A DNA stretch of 64,000 nucleotides from Anaeromicrobium sediminis (GTDB lineage Bacteria > Bacillota > Clostridia > Peptostreptococcales > Thermotaleaceae), in the NCBI RefSeq assembly GCF_002270055.1, contig NZ_NIBG01000003.1, positions 62,001 through 126,000 on the forward strand, in the 5' to 3' direction. This document shows positions 55,069 through 64,000 of this stretch, in pieces; position 1 is the stretch's first letter, and each line of letters begins with the position of its first letter. The notes below the pieces were generated by a model. It searched no databases. It had not been told where the DNA came from and worked only from the letters and a program-made list of their open reading frames with translations. The translations under genes and the position numbers were made by a program.

Positions 55069-55083
55069 TGGCATAGTCATTGC
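55069..55083 (+). promoter_or_regulatory. Sigma-54 (-24/-12) promoter
   Basis: TGGCATAGTCATTGC matches the TGGCAY-N5-TTGC consensus exactly: GG at 55070-55071 and GC at 55082-55083, 10 bases between. It lies 51 bases before the Tm-1-like start codon and just after the activator gene. Confidence 0.9.
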
Positions 55084-55133
55084 AATACAAATATTGGGAA
55101 TGGAATAGTAAATCCTAAAAGGGGTGTATATAA

Positions 55134-56354
55134 ATGGACAAACAGGTCGTAGTTTTAGGGACTTTAGATACAAAGGGAAAAGAATTTAAGTTTATTAAAG
55201 AAATTATTGAATCACAAGGTATAGGGACAATTGTTATTAACACAGGTGTTAAAGGGGAAGCACTTTGTGAAGCTCATATTTCTAATGAGGAAGTGGCTCA
55301 GGCTGGAGGAAAATCAATAGTAGAATTAATTAGGGATAATGATAGAGGAAAAGCCATGGATGTGATGATGAAGGGCGCTGCCAAGATTGTATTAGATTTA
55401 CATGTAAAAGGTGTACTAGCTGGCATTATAAGTTTAGGAGGATCAGCAGGAACAACAATAGCAACCCATGCAATGAGGGCTTTGCCAGTGGGAGTTCCTA
55501 AAGTAATGGTTTCAACATTAGCTTCAGGAGATACAACACCCTATGTGGGAGTGAAAGATATAACTATGATGTATTCAGTAGTGGATATATCAGGAATAAA
55601 CAGTTTTTCATCAAAAATCCTTGCAAATGCAGCATATGCAATAGCTGGAATGGCAAATGCAGTTTTACCAAAATTAGAAGAAGAAAAGCCTCTTATAGGC
55701 GCCACTATGTTTGGTGTAACCACTCCTTGTGTAACAAAGGCAAGGGAATATCTTGAATCAAAAGGCTATGAAGTATTGGTATTCCATGCCACAGGAACAG
55801 GTGGTAAAGCGATGGAAGATTTAATTGAAGCAGGCTATATTAAAGGAGTACTGGATGTTACTACTACAGAGTGGTGTGATGAGTTAGTAGGTGGCGTATT
55901 ATCAGCAGGACCCCATAGATTAGAAGCAGCAGCTAGACAAGGAATACCACAGGTTGTATCAACAGGAGCTTTAGATATGGTGAATTTTGGGCCAATAGAA
56001 ACTTTACCAGAAAAATTTAAGGATAGAAATATTTATAAACATAATACCACAGTAACTTTAATGCGTACAACATTAGAAGAAAATAAGCAGTTAGGAGAAA
56101 TTATTGCTGATAAATTAAACATGGCAAAAGGAAATACTGCATTATTCCTTCCATTGAAAGGAGTATCCCTAATTGATGTAGAAGGACAACCTTTTTATGG
56201 AAAGGAAGAAGATGAAGTGTTATTTAATACATTAAGAAACAATATTGATCAGAAGAAGATAGAACTATTTGAAATGGAAACACATATTAATGATGAAAAA
56301 TTCGCTTTGGCAATGGCTGAAAAATTAATAGAGATGGTAGAAAAAAAGAATTAA
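55134..56354 (+). CDS. Tm-1-like ATP-binding protein (UPF0261)
   Basis: A 406-residue protein of the UPF0261 family, homologous to the N-terminal half of the tomato Tm-1 virus-inhibitor protein. Two Rossmann-like halves are visible: [14 protein letters not shown] at the start, [31 protein letters not shown], and [15 protein letters not shown] then [22 protein letters not shown] or another nucleotide is expected to bind near the Gly-rich loops. AGGGGTG precedes the ATG. Sigma-54 promoter directly upstream; the TIM-barrel gene follows after 13 bases, so the pair is a split version of Tm-1's two domains. Confidence 0.9.
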   Translation: MDKQVVVLGTLDTKGKEFKFIKEIIESQGIGTIVINTGVKGEALCEAHISNEEVAQAGGKSIVELIRDNDRGKAMDVMMKGAAKIVLDLHVKGVLAGIISLGGSAGTTIATHAMRALPVGVPKVMVSTLASGDTTPYVGVKDITMMYSVVDISGINSFSSKILANAAYAIAGMANAVLPKLEEEKPLIGATMFGVTTPCVTKAREYLESKGYEVLVFHATGTGGKAMEDLIEAGYIKGVLDVTTTEWCDELVGGVLSAGPHRLEAAARQGIPQVVSTGALDMVNFGPIETLPEKFKDRNIYKHNTTVTLMRTTLEENKQLGEIIADKLNMAKGNTALFLPLKGVSLIDVEGQPFYGKEEDEVLFNTLRNNIDQKKIELFEMETHINDEKFALAMAEKLIEMVEKKN

Positions 56355-56367
56355 GGAGGATCCACAT

Positions 56368-57201
56368 ATGACACTTTCAAAAAAAGAAATGAGAGATAGA
56401 TTAGAAAAACAAATAAATGAAGGAAAGCCTATTATTGGCGCTGGTGCAGGAACTGGTATTTCAGCAAAATCTGCTGAAGCAGGTGGAGTGGATCTAATTA
56501 TTATTTACAACTCTGGTAGATATAGAATGGCAGGAAGAGGTTCATTAGCAGGATTATTGCCATATGGAGATGCAAATAAAATTGTGGTTGAGATGGCAAG
56601 TGAAGTACTTACAATTGTAAAGGATACACCTGTACTTGCAGGGGTATGTGGAACGGATCCATTCAGAAATATGGATGTGTTTTTAAGACAATTAAAAAAT
56701 ATTGGATTTTCAGGAGTTCAAAATTTTCCAACAGTAGGATTAATAGATGGTAAATTTAGAGCCAATCTTGAAGAAACAGGAATGGGATATGACTTAGAAG
56801 TGGAAATGATTAGAAAAGCCAATGAATTAGGATTGTTCACAACGCCATATGTATTTAATGAAGAAGATGCTAAGAAAATGGCAGAAGCAGGAGCAGATGT
56901 ATTGGTTGCCCATATGGGACTTACAACGAAGGGAAGTATTGGAGCAGAAACAGCTTTAACATTAGATGATTGTGTTAAGAAAATACAAGGAATTCATGAT
57001 GCGGGAAAATCAGTAAATCCAGATATTATGGTAATATGTCACGGGGGACCAGTAGCAGAACCTGAGGATGCACAGTATATAATGGAAAGAACGAATGGAA
57101 TTTGTGGTTTCTTTGGAGCTTCCAGCATTGAAAGAATTCCTACGGAAATTGCTATTAGAGATCAGGTTGTAAATTTCAAAAACATAAACTTCAATAAATA
57201 A
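56368..57201 (+). CDS. Phosphoenolpyruvate-hydrolase-like TIM-barrel protein
   Basis: A 277-residue TIM-barrel protein (PF09370 type) matching the C-terminal half of Tm-1. Blocks: [56 protein letters not shown] (His182), MVICHGGP (His225) and [11 protein letters not shown]. The reaction is not established; the family name comes from a presumed PEP hydrolase activity. AGGAGG lies 7 bases before the ATG. Co-transcribed with the Tm-1-like gene; a full-length homologue is fused to the regulator upstream, so substrate or product probably also acts as inducer. Confidence 0.88.
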   Translation: MTLSKKEMRDRLEKQINEGKPIIGAGAGTGISAKSAEAGGVDLIIIYNSGRYRMAGRGSLAGLLPYGDANKIVVEMASEVLTIVKDTPVLAGVCGTDPFRNMDVFLRQLKNIGFSGVQNFPTVGLIDGKFRANLEETGMGYDLEVEMIRKANELGLFTTPYVFNEEDAKKMAEAGADVLVAHMGLTTKGSIGAETALTLDDCVKKIQGIHDAGKSVNPDIMVICHGGPVAEPEDAQYIMERTNGICGFFGASSIERIPTEIAIRDQVVNFKNINFNK

Positions 57202-57234
57202 AATTATACTATACAACAAAGGAGTACACAAAAT

Positions 57235-57411
57235 ATGAATCAGGTGGAACAGATCATATATGAATTAGAAGAACTCAGAGGACAATTGAATGGTTTGATT
57301 AAGGAAAAGACAGAACTTATGGAACCACAAATTATAGAGACAAGTCAAAAACTAGATAGAGTGTTAAATAGATATGATAAATTAATTAACAATTTAGGCT
57401 TTCGCTCTTAG
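57235..57411 (+). CDS. Spo0E-family aspartyl-phosphate phosphatase
   Basis: ATG at 57235 with AAAGGAG 9 bases upstream opens a 58-residue, two-helix protein. The second helix carries the family signature TSQKLDRVLNRYDKLI (SQxLD motif). Such proteins dephosphorylate Spo0A-phosphate and delay sporulation, so the host is probably a spore former. It lies 33 bases after the TIM-barrel gene and may be carried on the sigma-54 transcript. Its last residues are encoded inside its terminator, which resembles that of the yjdF-like gene. Confidence 0.88.
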   Translation: MNQVEQIIYELEELRGQLNGLIKEKTELMEPQIIETSQKLDRVLNRYDKLINNLGFRS

Positions 57412-57426
57412 TAGCGAAAGTTTTTT
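57399..57426 (+). terminator. Terminator overlapping the spo0E-like stop codon
   Basis: CTTTCGCT (57399-57406) pairs with AGCGAAAG (57413-57420), followed by T6. The stop codon is in the loop. Confidence 0.88.
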
Positions 57427-57561
57427 ATATTTATGTAAAAAAATAAAAAACTTTACAAATATTTACTAGAGGACAGGTCTAGAAATAAAAATAAAAAATA
57501 TAAGAGCTAATGGAACAAAATAAAAATATGGCCGTCTAGTATTATATAGGAGGCGATTGAA

Positions 57562-58359
57562 ATGAAAAAATATTTAAGCATATTGTTAACATTAATCATA
57601 GGAGTAAGCCTTATAGGATGTGCTTCAAATGCTCAAGATAGAGGAACAACACAATCTAAGGTAATAGTTGGTGAAGATAAGGCTATAACGGATGAGATGA
57701 AAGAGTATTATACAGTAGGAGAAATAATTGAATTTGAAGAAAATGCCGTTCATGTACTAACAGGTGATATAGCAGAAGTATTTAAAGTAGATAAGCATAG
57801 TATGACGGATTTCTATCTAGGAGAAACTGTAGGCGTAGTTAAATTAGGAGAAGACAGTTATAAATTAGATAGATATAAGATTAAGGACTTTAGTATAAGA
57901 CATACGAATATGGGACAAATAATAGAAACTATAGAGGGAACAGTAAAATCTGTAGATAAACAATTCTTTGAAATAAATACTAAAGATGGGGTTATGAAGT
58001 TTAACGCTTATAAGGATATTTACTTAGAAATAGGTGAAAAAATAACAGTGGAATATCTAGAGTTTGGAGATCAAAAGGGGCTTGTACAATTTTACAATGA
58101 AGATTCTAAAATTGATCTAGTAGTTAAGGGGATAAATAGACTGGATGAAACGGGAATAATGAAAGTTAATACGGTGGATTCCAATGGAAATGAATATAAA
58201 GTATACGTATTAGGAAGTACAGTACTAAACTTTAACCATTCAGATTTAAAAGTAGAAGATAAAATAACCGTATATCCAGAAGTGATAAGAGAAATTTATC
58301 CAGCGGAAATAGACCCTAAGAAGATAGTATTAATAAAAGAAGAAGTTAAGATTCAATAA
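57562..58359 (+). CDS. Hypothetical lipoprotein, 265 aa
   Basis: Signal and lipobox (IIGVSLIGC) give a membrane-anchored lipoprotein. The mature part consists of beta-rich segments resembling two or three OB-like units (VEGTVKSVDKQFFEINTKDG; KGINRLDETGIMKVNTVDSNG). No catalytic motif. AGGAGG lies 8 bases before the ATG. Ends at a very strong terminator. Family not recognised. Confidence 0.75.
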   Translation: MKKYLSILLTLIIGVSLIGCASNAQDRGTTQSKVIVGEDKAITDEMKEYYTVGEIIEFEENAVHVLTGDIAEVFKVDKHSMTDFYLGETVGVVKLGEDSYKLDRYKIKDFSIRHTNMGQIIETIEGTVKSVDKQFFEINTKDGVMKFNAYKDIYLEIGEKITVEYLEFGDQKGLVQFYNEDSKIDLVVKGINRLDETGIMKVNTVDSNGNEYKVYVLGSTVLNFNHSDLKVEDKITVYPEVIREIYPAEIDPKKIVLIKEEVKIQ

Positions 58360-58410
58360 TAGAGAAAAAATAGGAGATAATCTTGAGATTATCTCCTATT
58401 TTTTCTCTAT
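58359..58410 (+). terminator. Strong palindromic terminator
   Basis: 58359-58383 is complementary to 58386-58410 over 25 bases with a 2-base loop; it contains internal T-runs on the 3' arm. Confidence 0.85.
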
Positions 58411-58527
58411 TTACTACAAATTTCAACAATATATTATTAAAAGGTCTATTATAATCTATAATAATAAGAAAATAAATGGTTTTATAATTTTTTTTAGAGG
58501 TATGTATAGAAATAAGGGGGAATGAGA

Positions 58528-61125
58528 ATGAGAAGGATATTATGCCTATTCATACTAATATTTGTAGTTGCTCTTAGTGGTTGTGGAGATAAGAAGAAAG
58601 AGGTTAGTACAAATAATTCACAAACTACTAAAGAAGTTAAAAGGGATGAGAATACAGTTGTAGGTCAATTGGATAAGATGATAGAGGAAGAAAAGTATCA
58701 TGATGAAATATTTGAATTTGTAGATGAAAATATTGAGTCAGTTTCAAAGGAAGAAGCAGATGAAATAATAGAAAAATTAATAGGATATAGACAAACCTAC
58801 ATAAAAATAGTTTTTGAAGATGGATATAATGCAAAGTCATTTCAAGAAAGGCTACTTAGATTAAATGAAAATGGACAATCTGTCATATTCAATAGTACAT
58901 ATGACAAAACGGGAGATGTGATGATAGATAGATTCATAGCTAAATTAGAAAGTAGAGGCTGTAAACCTGTCAGTGATGAAGGAGAAATATATTTTGTAGA
59001 TGAGCTTCATTGGATAGATAAATATAATGAATATATAAGTGAAGAGATGAAATCTTATATATCAATAAAGCAAAAACTAGTAGAAAAAAAGGATGTATCC
59101 GATGCAGCCCTATTAATATCCTTTAATGAATTGTACGACAGAATAGGATTAATTGAGGAGTTTATAAAAAATTATCTAAATAGTAAACATAAAGAAGAGA
59201 TGGTAAGAAAATATGAATTTTATTTAAGAATGTATTTCTATGGTCTAGATAATACACCTACCTTTGAGTATAATGATGAGAAAATTAACAAGGAAGCATT
59301 AAAAAGTTATAAGGAAAAGTATTTAAATGGGGAAGATAGTATTACTAAAAGAATACTATTAGTTTATTTACCACTACTTGAAAAAAATGAATATACCTTT
59401 TCCGGGGAAATAGAACACTTTTTAGATGGGTTATTCACTTCTAAAGAAGGTAAGTATTTATTTGAAGATACTGACTTTAAAGGTGGATACGGACTATTTA
59501 GAAAGGGCCAATTCTATGACTATAACTCTTTAATGAAAATGGGTAATAGTAAAAGAAAGGAATTAGGAATTTCAAAGGAAGAAATAAATCACATTAAAGA
59601 TATTGCTAAGTATGGTGAAAATAAAGTCTTATATAAAAGATTTGAAGAGGGTATGTTAAAAATAACAAGTCTTAATAGGTTAGAAAATAGGGAAGACCTC
59701 AGTAAAGAGATAGAAGTGAAGGAACACGCAAAAATAACTTCCTTTGGTGACCATATATACTTTATAAAGACAGTAGGTAGCGGAGAGAGTGCTAAAAAAG
59801 TACTAGTAAAATATGATTACAAGGGAAATAAAGATGAAATATATTCACAAAATAATTTTGTATACACTATAGCACCTAATGAGGATTATGGAGCAGTAAA
59901 TTCTAATGAAACTATAGTACTTATGAAAAACAATGGGAATGTAGTAAAAAGGTATAAAGAAATATTTAAACTTGAAGATGAGAATGAATTTGTAGAGTTT
60001 GTAGGATGGAAAGATAATATTTTATGGTTAGAAAAAGGTGCACCAGGAGTTATTGGAGATGTATTTTATAAAATAGACGGCGATAACTTAAAGGTAAATG
60101 AGTATGATACATCATCTTTAAGTTTGAATTCTGAATATGATTTAAATATGAATACGGAAAAGCTGGTTTATAGTGACTACCCACTCATGTTTGCTGTTGA
60201 TTCAGCGGAAGACTTTCGTAAAGCTAATAAACCAGTAAATATATATTTGTATGACTTAAATAGTAAAGAAAATAAACTAATAAATACTATAAGAGGAAAA
60301 GAAGCTGAACCTGTTTGGATAGATGATGAAACTATAGAATATAATGATCCTAATGGATATAGATCCACCTATCATGTGGAAAATGAATATAATGTGGTGG
60401 AACTAGATGAATCAGGGAAAAATGCCATAAATGAATTCCACCCTATATTGTTTGTGTTTAAAGATAAGGATGGAGTTTTCTCTAAGGCCCGTGTCCTTGG
60501 AGGGTCTAAAGATGGAAATTGGTACAGTATATATGACTTTAAAATGCCTACAGACTTTATAGAAGAAGATTATGTGGACACTCAATTAGTAAGGGGAAGG
60601 GAACAATATAAGTTCTATTTTAAAGGTGAAGAAATAGGAAAAGTAATGGGAGATAGTCCTACCCTATACATATCACAGGCCAGTGGAGAATCTATACTTA
60701 GTGTAAAGATTCCTACCATAATAGAAAATAGGGGAGATTTCATAATTGGTATAAATGGAGAATGGACTGGCATACCAAGGAACATAGAAGAGTTAGACAT
60801 ATATAAATCCTATTTAGTAGATTTAGATAATGATGGGGAAAAGGAAAAGATATATATAGAGGAAGTTTCTCTAACAAGCAATGATGGAGAAAAGGCCAAA
60901 AAGTTACAACTTTATATAGAAAAGAATGGAAACCCGCTATTTGTAGAGTATATAATTCTAGATATAGTTTATTCTACTGAATATAAAATTTACTTTGCAG
61001 ATTTAAATGGAGATTCAAAAATTGAGATTATAACAGTGGCTAGAGGACACAACATGAATATAAGTGTATATGAATTAGACAATTTGAGAATAAAGAAGAT
61101 ACTTAATTTTTATGATGGAGATTAA
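58528..61125 (+). CDS. Large hypothetical lipoprotein, 865 aa
   Basis: The second of two in-frame ATGs (58528) is chosen because AGGGGG is then 7-8 bases upstream. Lipobox VVALSGC. An acidic, helical N-terminal third is followed by repeated beta-strand segments suggestive of a propeller (about residues 350-640), then Ca-binding-like DLDNDGEKEKIY and DLNGDSKIEII motifs near the C-terminus, as in FG-GAP/VCBS-type repeats. Surface-exposed; ligand unknown. It follows another lipoprotein gene and precedes a TPR-protease fusion. Confidence 0.75.
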   Translation: MRRILCLFILIFVVALSGCGDKKKEVSTNNSQTTKEVKRDENTVVGQLDKMIEEEKYHDEIFEFVDENIESVSKEEADEIIEKLIGYRQTYIKIVFEDGYNAKSFQERLLRLNENGQSVIFNSTYDKTGDVMIDRFIAKLESRGCKPVSDEGEIYFVDELHWIDKYNEYISEEMKSYISIKQKLVEKKDVSDAALLISFNELYDRIGLIEEFIKNYLNSKHKEEMVRKYEFYLRMYFYGLDNTPTFEYNDEKINKEALKSYKEKYLNGEDSITKRILLVYLPLLEKNEYTFSGEIEHFLDGLFTSKEGKYLFEDTDFKGGYGLFRKGQFYDYNSLMKMGNSKRKELGISKEEINHIKDIAKYGENKVLYKRFEEGMLKITSLNRLENREDLSKEIEVKEHAKITSFGDHIYFIKTVGSGESAKKVLVKYDYKGNKDEIYSQNNFVYTIAPNEDYGAVNSNETIVLMKNNGNVVKRYKEIFKLEDENEFVEFVGWKDNILWLEKGAPGVIGDVFYKIDGDNLKVNEYDTSSLSLNSEYDLNMNTEKLVYSDYPLMFAVDSAEDFRKANKPVNIYLYDLNSKENKLINTIRGKEAEPVWIDDETIEYNDPNGYRSTYHVENEYNVVELDESGKNAINEFHPILFVFKDKDGVFSKARVLGGSKDGNWYSIYDFKMPTDFIEEDYVDTQLVRGREQYKFYFKGEEIGKVMGDSPTLYISQASGESILSVKIPTIIENRGDFIIGINGEWTGIPRNIEELDIYKSYLVDLDNDGEKEKIYIEEVSLTSNDGEKAKKLQLYIEKNGNPLFVEYIILDIVYSTEYKIYFADLNGDSKIEIITVARGHNMNISVYELDNLRIKKILNFYDGD

Positions 61126-61158
61126 TACAAGTTGTATGAAAGAATTAAGGGGCTTTTT

Positions 61159-61187
61159 AAACCTAGCTATTAAACAGCTAGGTTTTA
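61159..61187 (+). terminator. Terminator of the 865-aa lipoprotein gene
   Basis: AAACCTAGCT (61159-61168) pairs with AGCTAGGTTT (61176-61185), then T residues. Confidence 0.85.
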
Positions 61188-61296
61188 ACTTTATTGTAAC
61201 TATTTATTTGCACTAAAATACTTACAATATTTTCAATTTAAGATATAATGGTCTTACATGCAAAATAGAAGCAAATGAGCTGAAGGAGTGACATGG

Positions 61297-63486
61297 GTGT
61301 CAAATAAAAGAAAAAGCATATTTTTAGTAGTAGTTATAACAATTCTTTTAAGTACTAATATTACTAATGCCATATCTAATCTAACGCACACTTATAATAA
61401 AACTGGATTAGAATTAATGGATAAAGAAAAGTATGAGGAAGCAATAGGGTATTTTGAAAAGTCATTAAAAGCATCACCAAAATATGAGGATGATTTTTTA
61501 AAGAATCCTAATAAAATATATGAAAAAGATGATGAACTGTGGGATGCACCTCTTAATAATTTAAGTTGGGCATACTACGAATTAGGTGAGTATGAAAAGA
61601 GTGTTCGATATATAAAAGAATCTCTAAGAATTTTACCTAATGATGATGTGGAATATTTTAATGGGGCAAAGACCTATTTTGAACTAGGTGACGTTGATAC
61701 GGCCCTAGGTTACTATAAAAAAGCAGCAGAGATGACAACGGAATATTACGAGGCCTATTTTGGAATAGGAAGGTGTTATTATGAAAAGGGAGAATACAAA
61801 AAAGCCCTAAATGCCTTCAATAAATACTTAGAATATAATAAGGATAGTATTAATACCAATTTGTTTAAAGTATATTGTTATTTGTATGATAATAAGGAAA
61901 AGGACGCCCTTATATATATAAACTATTTGATGAAAACTTATCCTGACAATCATAATATATATTATGATAAGGCAGAAGTTCTAAAGACCATAGGTAATTA
62001 TGATAAAATTAAAGAGTTTTATGATGATTATATTGAAAAATTCTCTGAAAAAGGGAATTTAGAATATGACATGGGAAGAATGGCTTATAGTAAAGGTAGA
62101 TTTGAAGAAGCATTAAACTATTTTACAAGGGCTACCCAAAAGGATAATGAAAATGAATATTACCATATTGCCATAGGTTATACCTATAGAGAGTTAGGAC
62201 AGTTGGAAAAGGCCTCCCAACATGGGGAAAAAGCCATAAGGGTAAATCCTAATAGTTATGCTGGTTATACCCTATTAGGAGATGTGGAAATTACTAGACA
62301 AGATTATGTGAAGGCTATAGAATTTTTTAATAAATCTATAAATATACAGCCTAATTTTGAAAGTGCCTATGAAGGAAAATTAGCAGCCCTTTATTTAAAC
62401 AAAAGATATGAAAAGGTAATAGAATCTGGATTAAAATATGAAGAGATGTTTGAGAACAATTATGGTATCTCTTTGTATCTAGGAAATAGTTATTTTCAAC
62501 TATTGAAGTATGATGAGGCCATAGATGAATACAAAAATATATATAGTATAGATCCTGAAAATAGTATGGTTTTAAGTTCAATAAGTATGAGTTATTTTTA
62601 TTTAGATGACTTTAATAATGCTAGAAATTTTGCTAATAAGGCATTAAAAATAGATCCAATGGATCCTAACAGCTTGTTTGTAAAAGAGTATTTAGAGGAT
62701 ATGGATAAACCTATAGTAAATTTAATAGATGAATTGTTTAAAGAAGAATATTTATATTATGGAGAATTAAAAGACTATAATAATGAAATAAAAGACTACT
62801 TAGATAAAAAAAATTTAAGCAATGGGAATGTGGATAAATTATTAAATGAATTGAAAAAGGAAGACGATATTTTCACATATAGTATTTATGGCAAAAACTA
62901 TGACTATGTGGAAAAGGAAGAAGAAGAAAGTGAAATTTTTACCTGGGCAGATAAGGATAAATATTATGTTAAAATAGATAATTTTTATTTAAATACGGAT
63001 GAACAATTTATAAAGTTCATAGACTCTATAGATAATCCAGAAAATAAAAAATTAATAATAGATCTACGTTATAATACGGGAGGTACTACTGAAAGTGCCA
63101 ATATCATATTAGATACATTATTACCAGAATGTATTGTGAGTAGTACTGTAGATAGAAATAATAAAAAATCCGAATACAAGTCAGATGCAGCTCAAACTAA
63201 ATTTGAAAAAATATATGTATTTGTAGATAAAGATACAGCTAGTGCAGCAGAATTATTAACATTGGGATTAAAAGACAAATTAGAAAATGTAACTATTATA
63301 GGTGAAAAGACATTCGGTAAGGGTGTAGGTCAAGTTGTGTATAACCATAAAAAGAAACATATATTATTAGCCATAGTAAATCACAAATGGTATGTGGGAG
63401 ATAAAAATGTATTAGGAGTAGGTATAGAACCAGATATAAAAGTATCAGGACCTACAAAGGAAGACTATTTTAAATATGTTAATTAA
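61297..63486 (+). CDS. Secreted TPR-repeat / S41 protease-domain fusion
   Basis: A 729-residue exported protein. GTG 61297 is used because AAGGAG (61283-61288) is 8 bases upstream. Signal peptide (KSIFLVVVITILLSTNITNA), then about eleven TPR units (EKYEEAIGYFEKSLKASP, GDVDTALGYYKKAAEM, SYAGYTLLGDVEITRQDYVKAIE), and a C-terminal S41/CtpA-like domain (~560-729): IIDLRYNTGGTTESA, Ser in DTASAAELLTLG and Lys in GEKTFGKGVGQ, so the Ser-Lys dyad is present. No PDZ domain is seen; TPRs may take its substrate-selecting role. Confidence 0.85.
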   Translation: MSNKRKSIFLVVVITILLSTNITNAISNLTHTYNKTGLELMDKEKYEEAIGYFEKSLKASPKYEDDFLKNPNKIYEKDDELWDAPLNNLSWAYYELGEYEKSVRYIKESLRILPNDDVEYFNGAKTYFELGDVDTALGYYKKAAEMTTEYYEAYFGIGRCYYEKGEYKKALNAFNKYLEYNKDSINTNLFKVYCYLYDNKEKDALIYINYLMKTYPDNHNIYYDKAEVLKTIGNYDKIKEFYDDYIEKFSEKGNLEYDMGRMAYSKGRFEEALNYFTRATQKDNENEYYHIAIGYTYRELGQLEKASQHGEKAIRVNPNSYAGYTLLGDVEITRQDYVKAIEFFNKSINIQPNFESAYEGKLAALYLNKRYEKVIESGLKYEEMFENNYGISLYLGNSYFQLLKYDEAIDEYKNIYSIDPENSMVLSSISMSYFYLDDFNNARNFANKALKIDPMDPNSLFVKEYLEDMDKPIVNLIDELFKEEYLYYGELKDYNNEIKDYLDKKNLSNGNVDKLLNELKKEDDIFTYSIYGKNYDYVEKEEEESEIFTWADKDKYYVKIDNFYLNTDEQFIKFIDSIDNPENKKLIIDLRYNTGGTTESANIILDTLLPECIVSSTVDRNNKKSEYKSDAAQTKFEKIYVFVDKDTASAAELLTLGLKDKLENVTIIGEKTFGKGVGQVVYNHKKKHILLAIVNHKWYVGDKNVLGVGIEPDIKVSGPTKEDYFKYVN

Positions 63487-63489
63487 ATA

Positions 63490-63525
63490 AAAACTCTTCT
63501 GATTTTTAAATCAGAAGAGTTTTTT
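63490..63525 (+). terminator. Terminator of the TPR-S41 gene
   Basis: AACTCTTCTGATTT (63492-63505) pairs with AAATCAGAAGAGTT (63508-63521), then T6. Confidence 0.88.
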
Positions 63526-63654
63526 CTTTAAATATTCAATTAAAGCTCATAAAATCCTCACATTTAATTCCTATAATATAGTTACAGGCAAGGCAAACAA
63601 AATGAAAATAACAAAATAAAATAAAAAGAAAATTATTAAAGAGGAGAGATTAGA

Positions 63655-64000
63655 ATGAAAAAATTTATAGGAATAGCTTTAATAGGAACAATGTTACTTT
63701 CAACAGGAGCTTCATTTGCGGATAATACAGAAGCTATAAAGAAAGAGGGATTGAAAAAAAGACCAGGAATAGTAAAGGAATTCGATAAGGAAAAGGCTGT
63801 AGAGAGAATCGAAAAATTACAAGAAGAAGGAAAGATAACAGCAGAGCAAGCTAAAGAGATGATGGATAGAGTAGATGAAAGAGAATATCTTGGAGAAGAT
63901 TTCAGAGAATTATCTATGGAAGAAAAGATTGAGAGAGTTAAAGATCTAGTAGACGAAGGTAAGATAGATGAAGATAGATATGATGATATTGTAAAAAGAA
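63655..64000 (+). CDS. Secreted Lys/Glu-rich protein (3' end outside window)
   Basis: ATG with GAGGAGAG upstream; a signal peptide (KKFIGIALIGTMLLSTGASFA) is followed by a highly charged helical region with a repeated pattern: RIEKLQEEGKITAEQAKEMMD and RVKDLVDEGKIDEDRYDDI, about 45 residues apart. Such repeats occur in small exported Clostridia proteins of unknown role. 115 residues are visible; the rest is beyond the window. Confidence 0.75.
   Translation, partial: MKKFIGIALIGTMLLSTGASFADNTEAIKKEGLKKRPGIVKEFDKEKAVERIEKLQEEGKITAEQAKEMMDRVDEREYLGEDFRELSMEEKIERVKDLVDEGKIDEDRYDDIVKR

Overview
The window is a low-GC (roughly 30-33 % by eye), AT-rich chromosomal segment. Strong AGGAGG-type ribosome binding sites, frequent GTG/TTG starts, a Spo0E-family phosphatase, CodY-like boxes, cytoplasmic MCP, EFR1-type ferredoxin and many lipoproteins point to an anaerobic, spore-forming member of the Clostridia (Firmicutes). 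No rRNA, tRNA, CRISPR array, prophage or complete IS element was seen. Most genes read on the + strand.

Layout. 1-11.5 kb is a patchwork of small accessory genes: a truncated GNAT-like gene, hutG (formimidoylglutamase), a tandem pair of Staygreen (Mg-dechelatase-family) genes, a TetR/EFR1-ferredoxin cassette bounded by ~118-bp direct repeats, small zinc-ribbon membrane proteins, and a Sir2 - GNAT - nucleotidyltransferase run. 11.6-19.1 kb is a peptide-uptake operon: an S9 peptidase followed by a complete Dpp/Opp-type ABC transporter. 19.2-24 kb holds an alkaline phosphatase, a YibE/F membrane protein, an FMN-binding lipoprotein and a MATE exporter. 24.4-31.3 kb is an mglBAC sugar importer with a GH42 beta-galactosidase and a LacI regulator. 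32.5-40.8 kb is a second sugar locus: LacI, a CUT1 importer, a GH65 disaccharide phosphorylase, beta-phosphoglucomutase and an MsmK-type ATPase, so a disaccharide would be imported, phosphorolysed and its beta-glucose-1-phosphate isomerised to glucose-6-phosphate. 41-47.6 kb concerns nitrogen compounds: an AGCS amino-acid symporter behind CodY-like boxes, a RocB-like M20 peptidase, an amidohydrolase and a SARP/BTAD-type regulator. 47.7-52.2 kb has a MATE/MarR pair and a GH3 glycosidase. 53-57.2 kb is a sigma-54-controlled unit: an enhancer-binding protein whose sensor domain is a TIM barrel homologous to the enzyme-like protein encoded downstream, a Tm-1-like UPF0261 protein, and that TIM-barrel protein. 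57.2-64 kb has spo0E-like, two lipoproteins, a TPR-S41 protease fusion and a truncated secreted protein.

Most interesting signals. (1) A four-copy, 165-167 bp dispersed element, always in the same orientation, always starting at a TTAC next to the T-tract of the preceding gene's terminator, with several hairpins supported by compensatory changes between copies. (2) The TIM-barrel sensor/sigma-54/Tm-1-like operon, with a textbook -24/-12 promoter and an upstream inverted repeat. (3) Staygreen paralogues, one of which lost the three acidic/His positions and became Cys-rich. (4) Two unrelated genes (yjdF-like and spo0E-like) sharing the same 3' coding tail plus terminator. (5) The direct-repeat-bounded TetR/ferredoxin cassette with matching palindromic operators.
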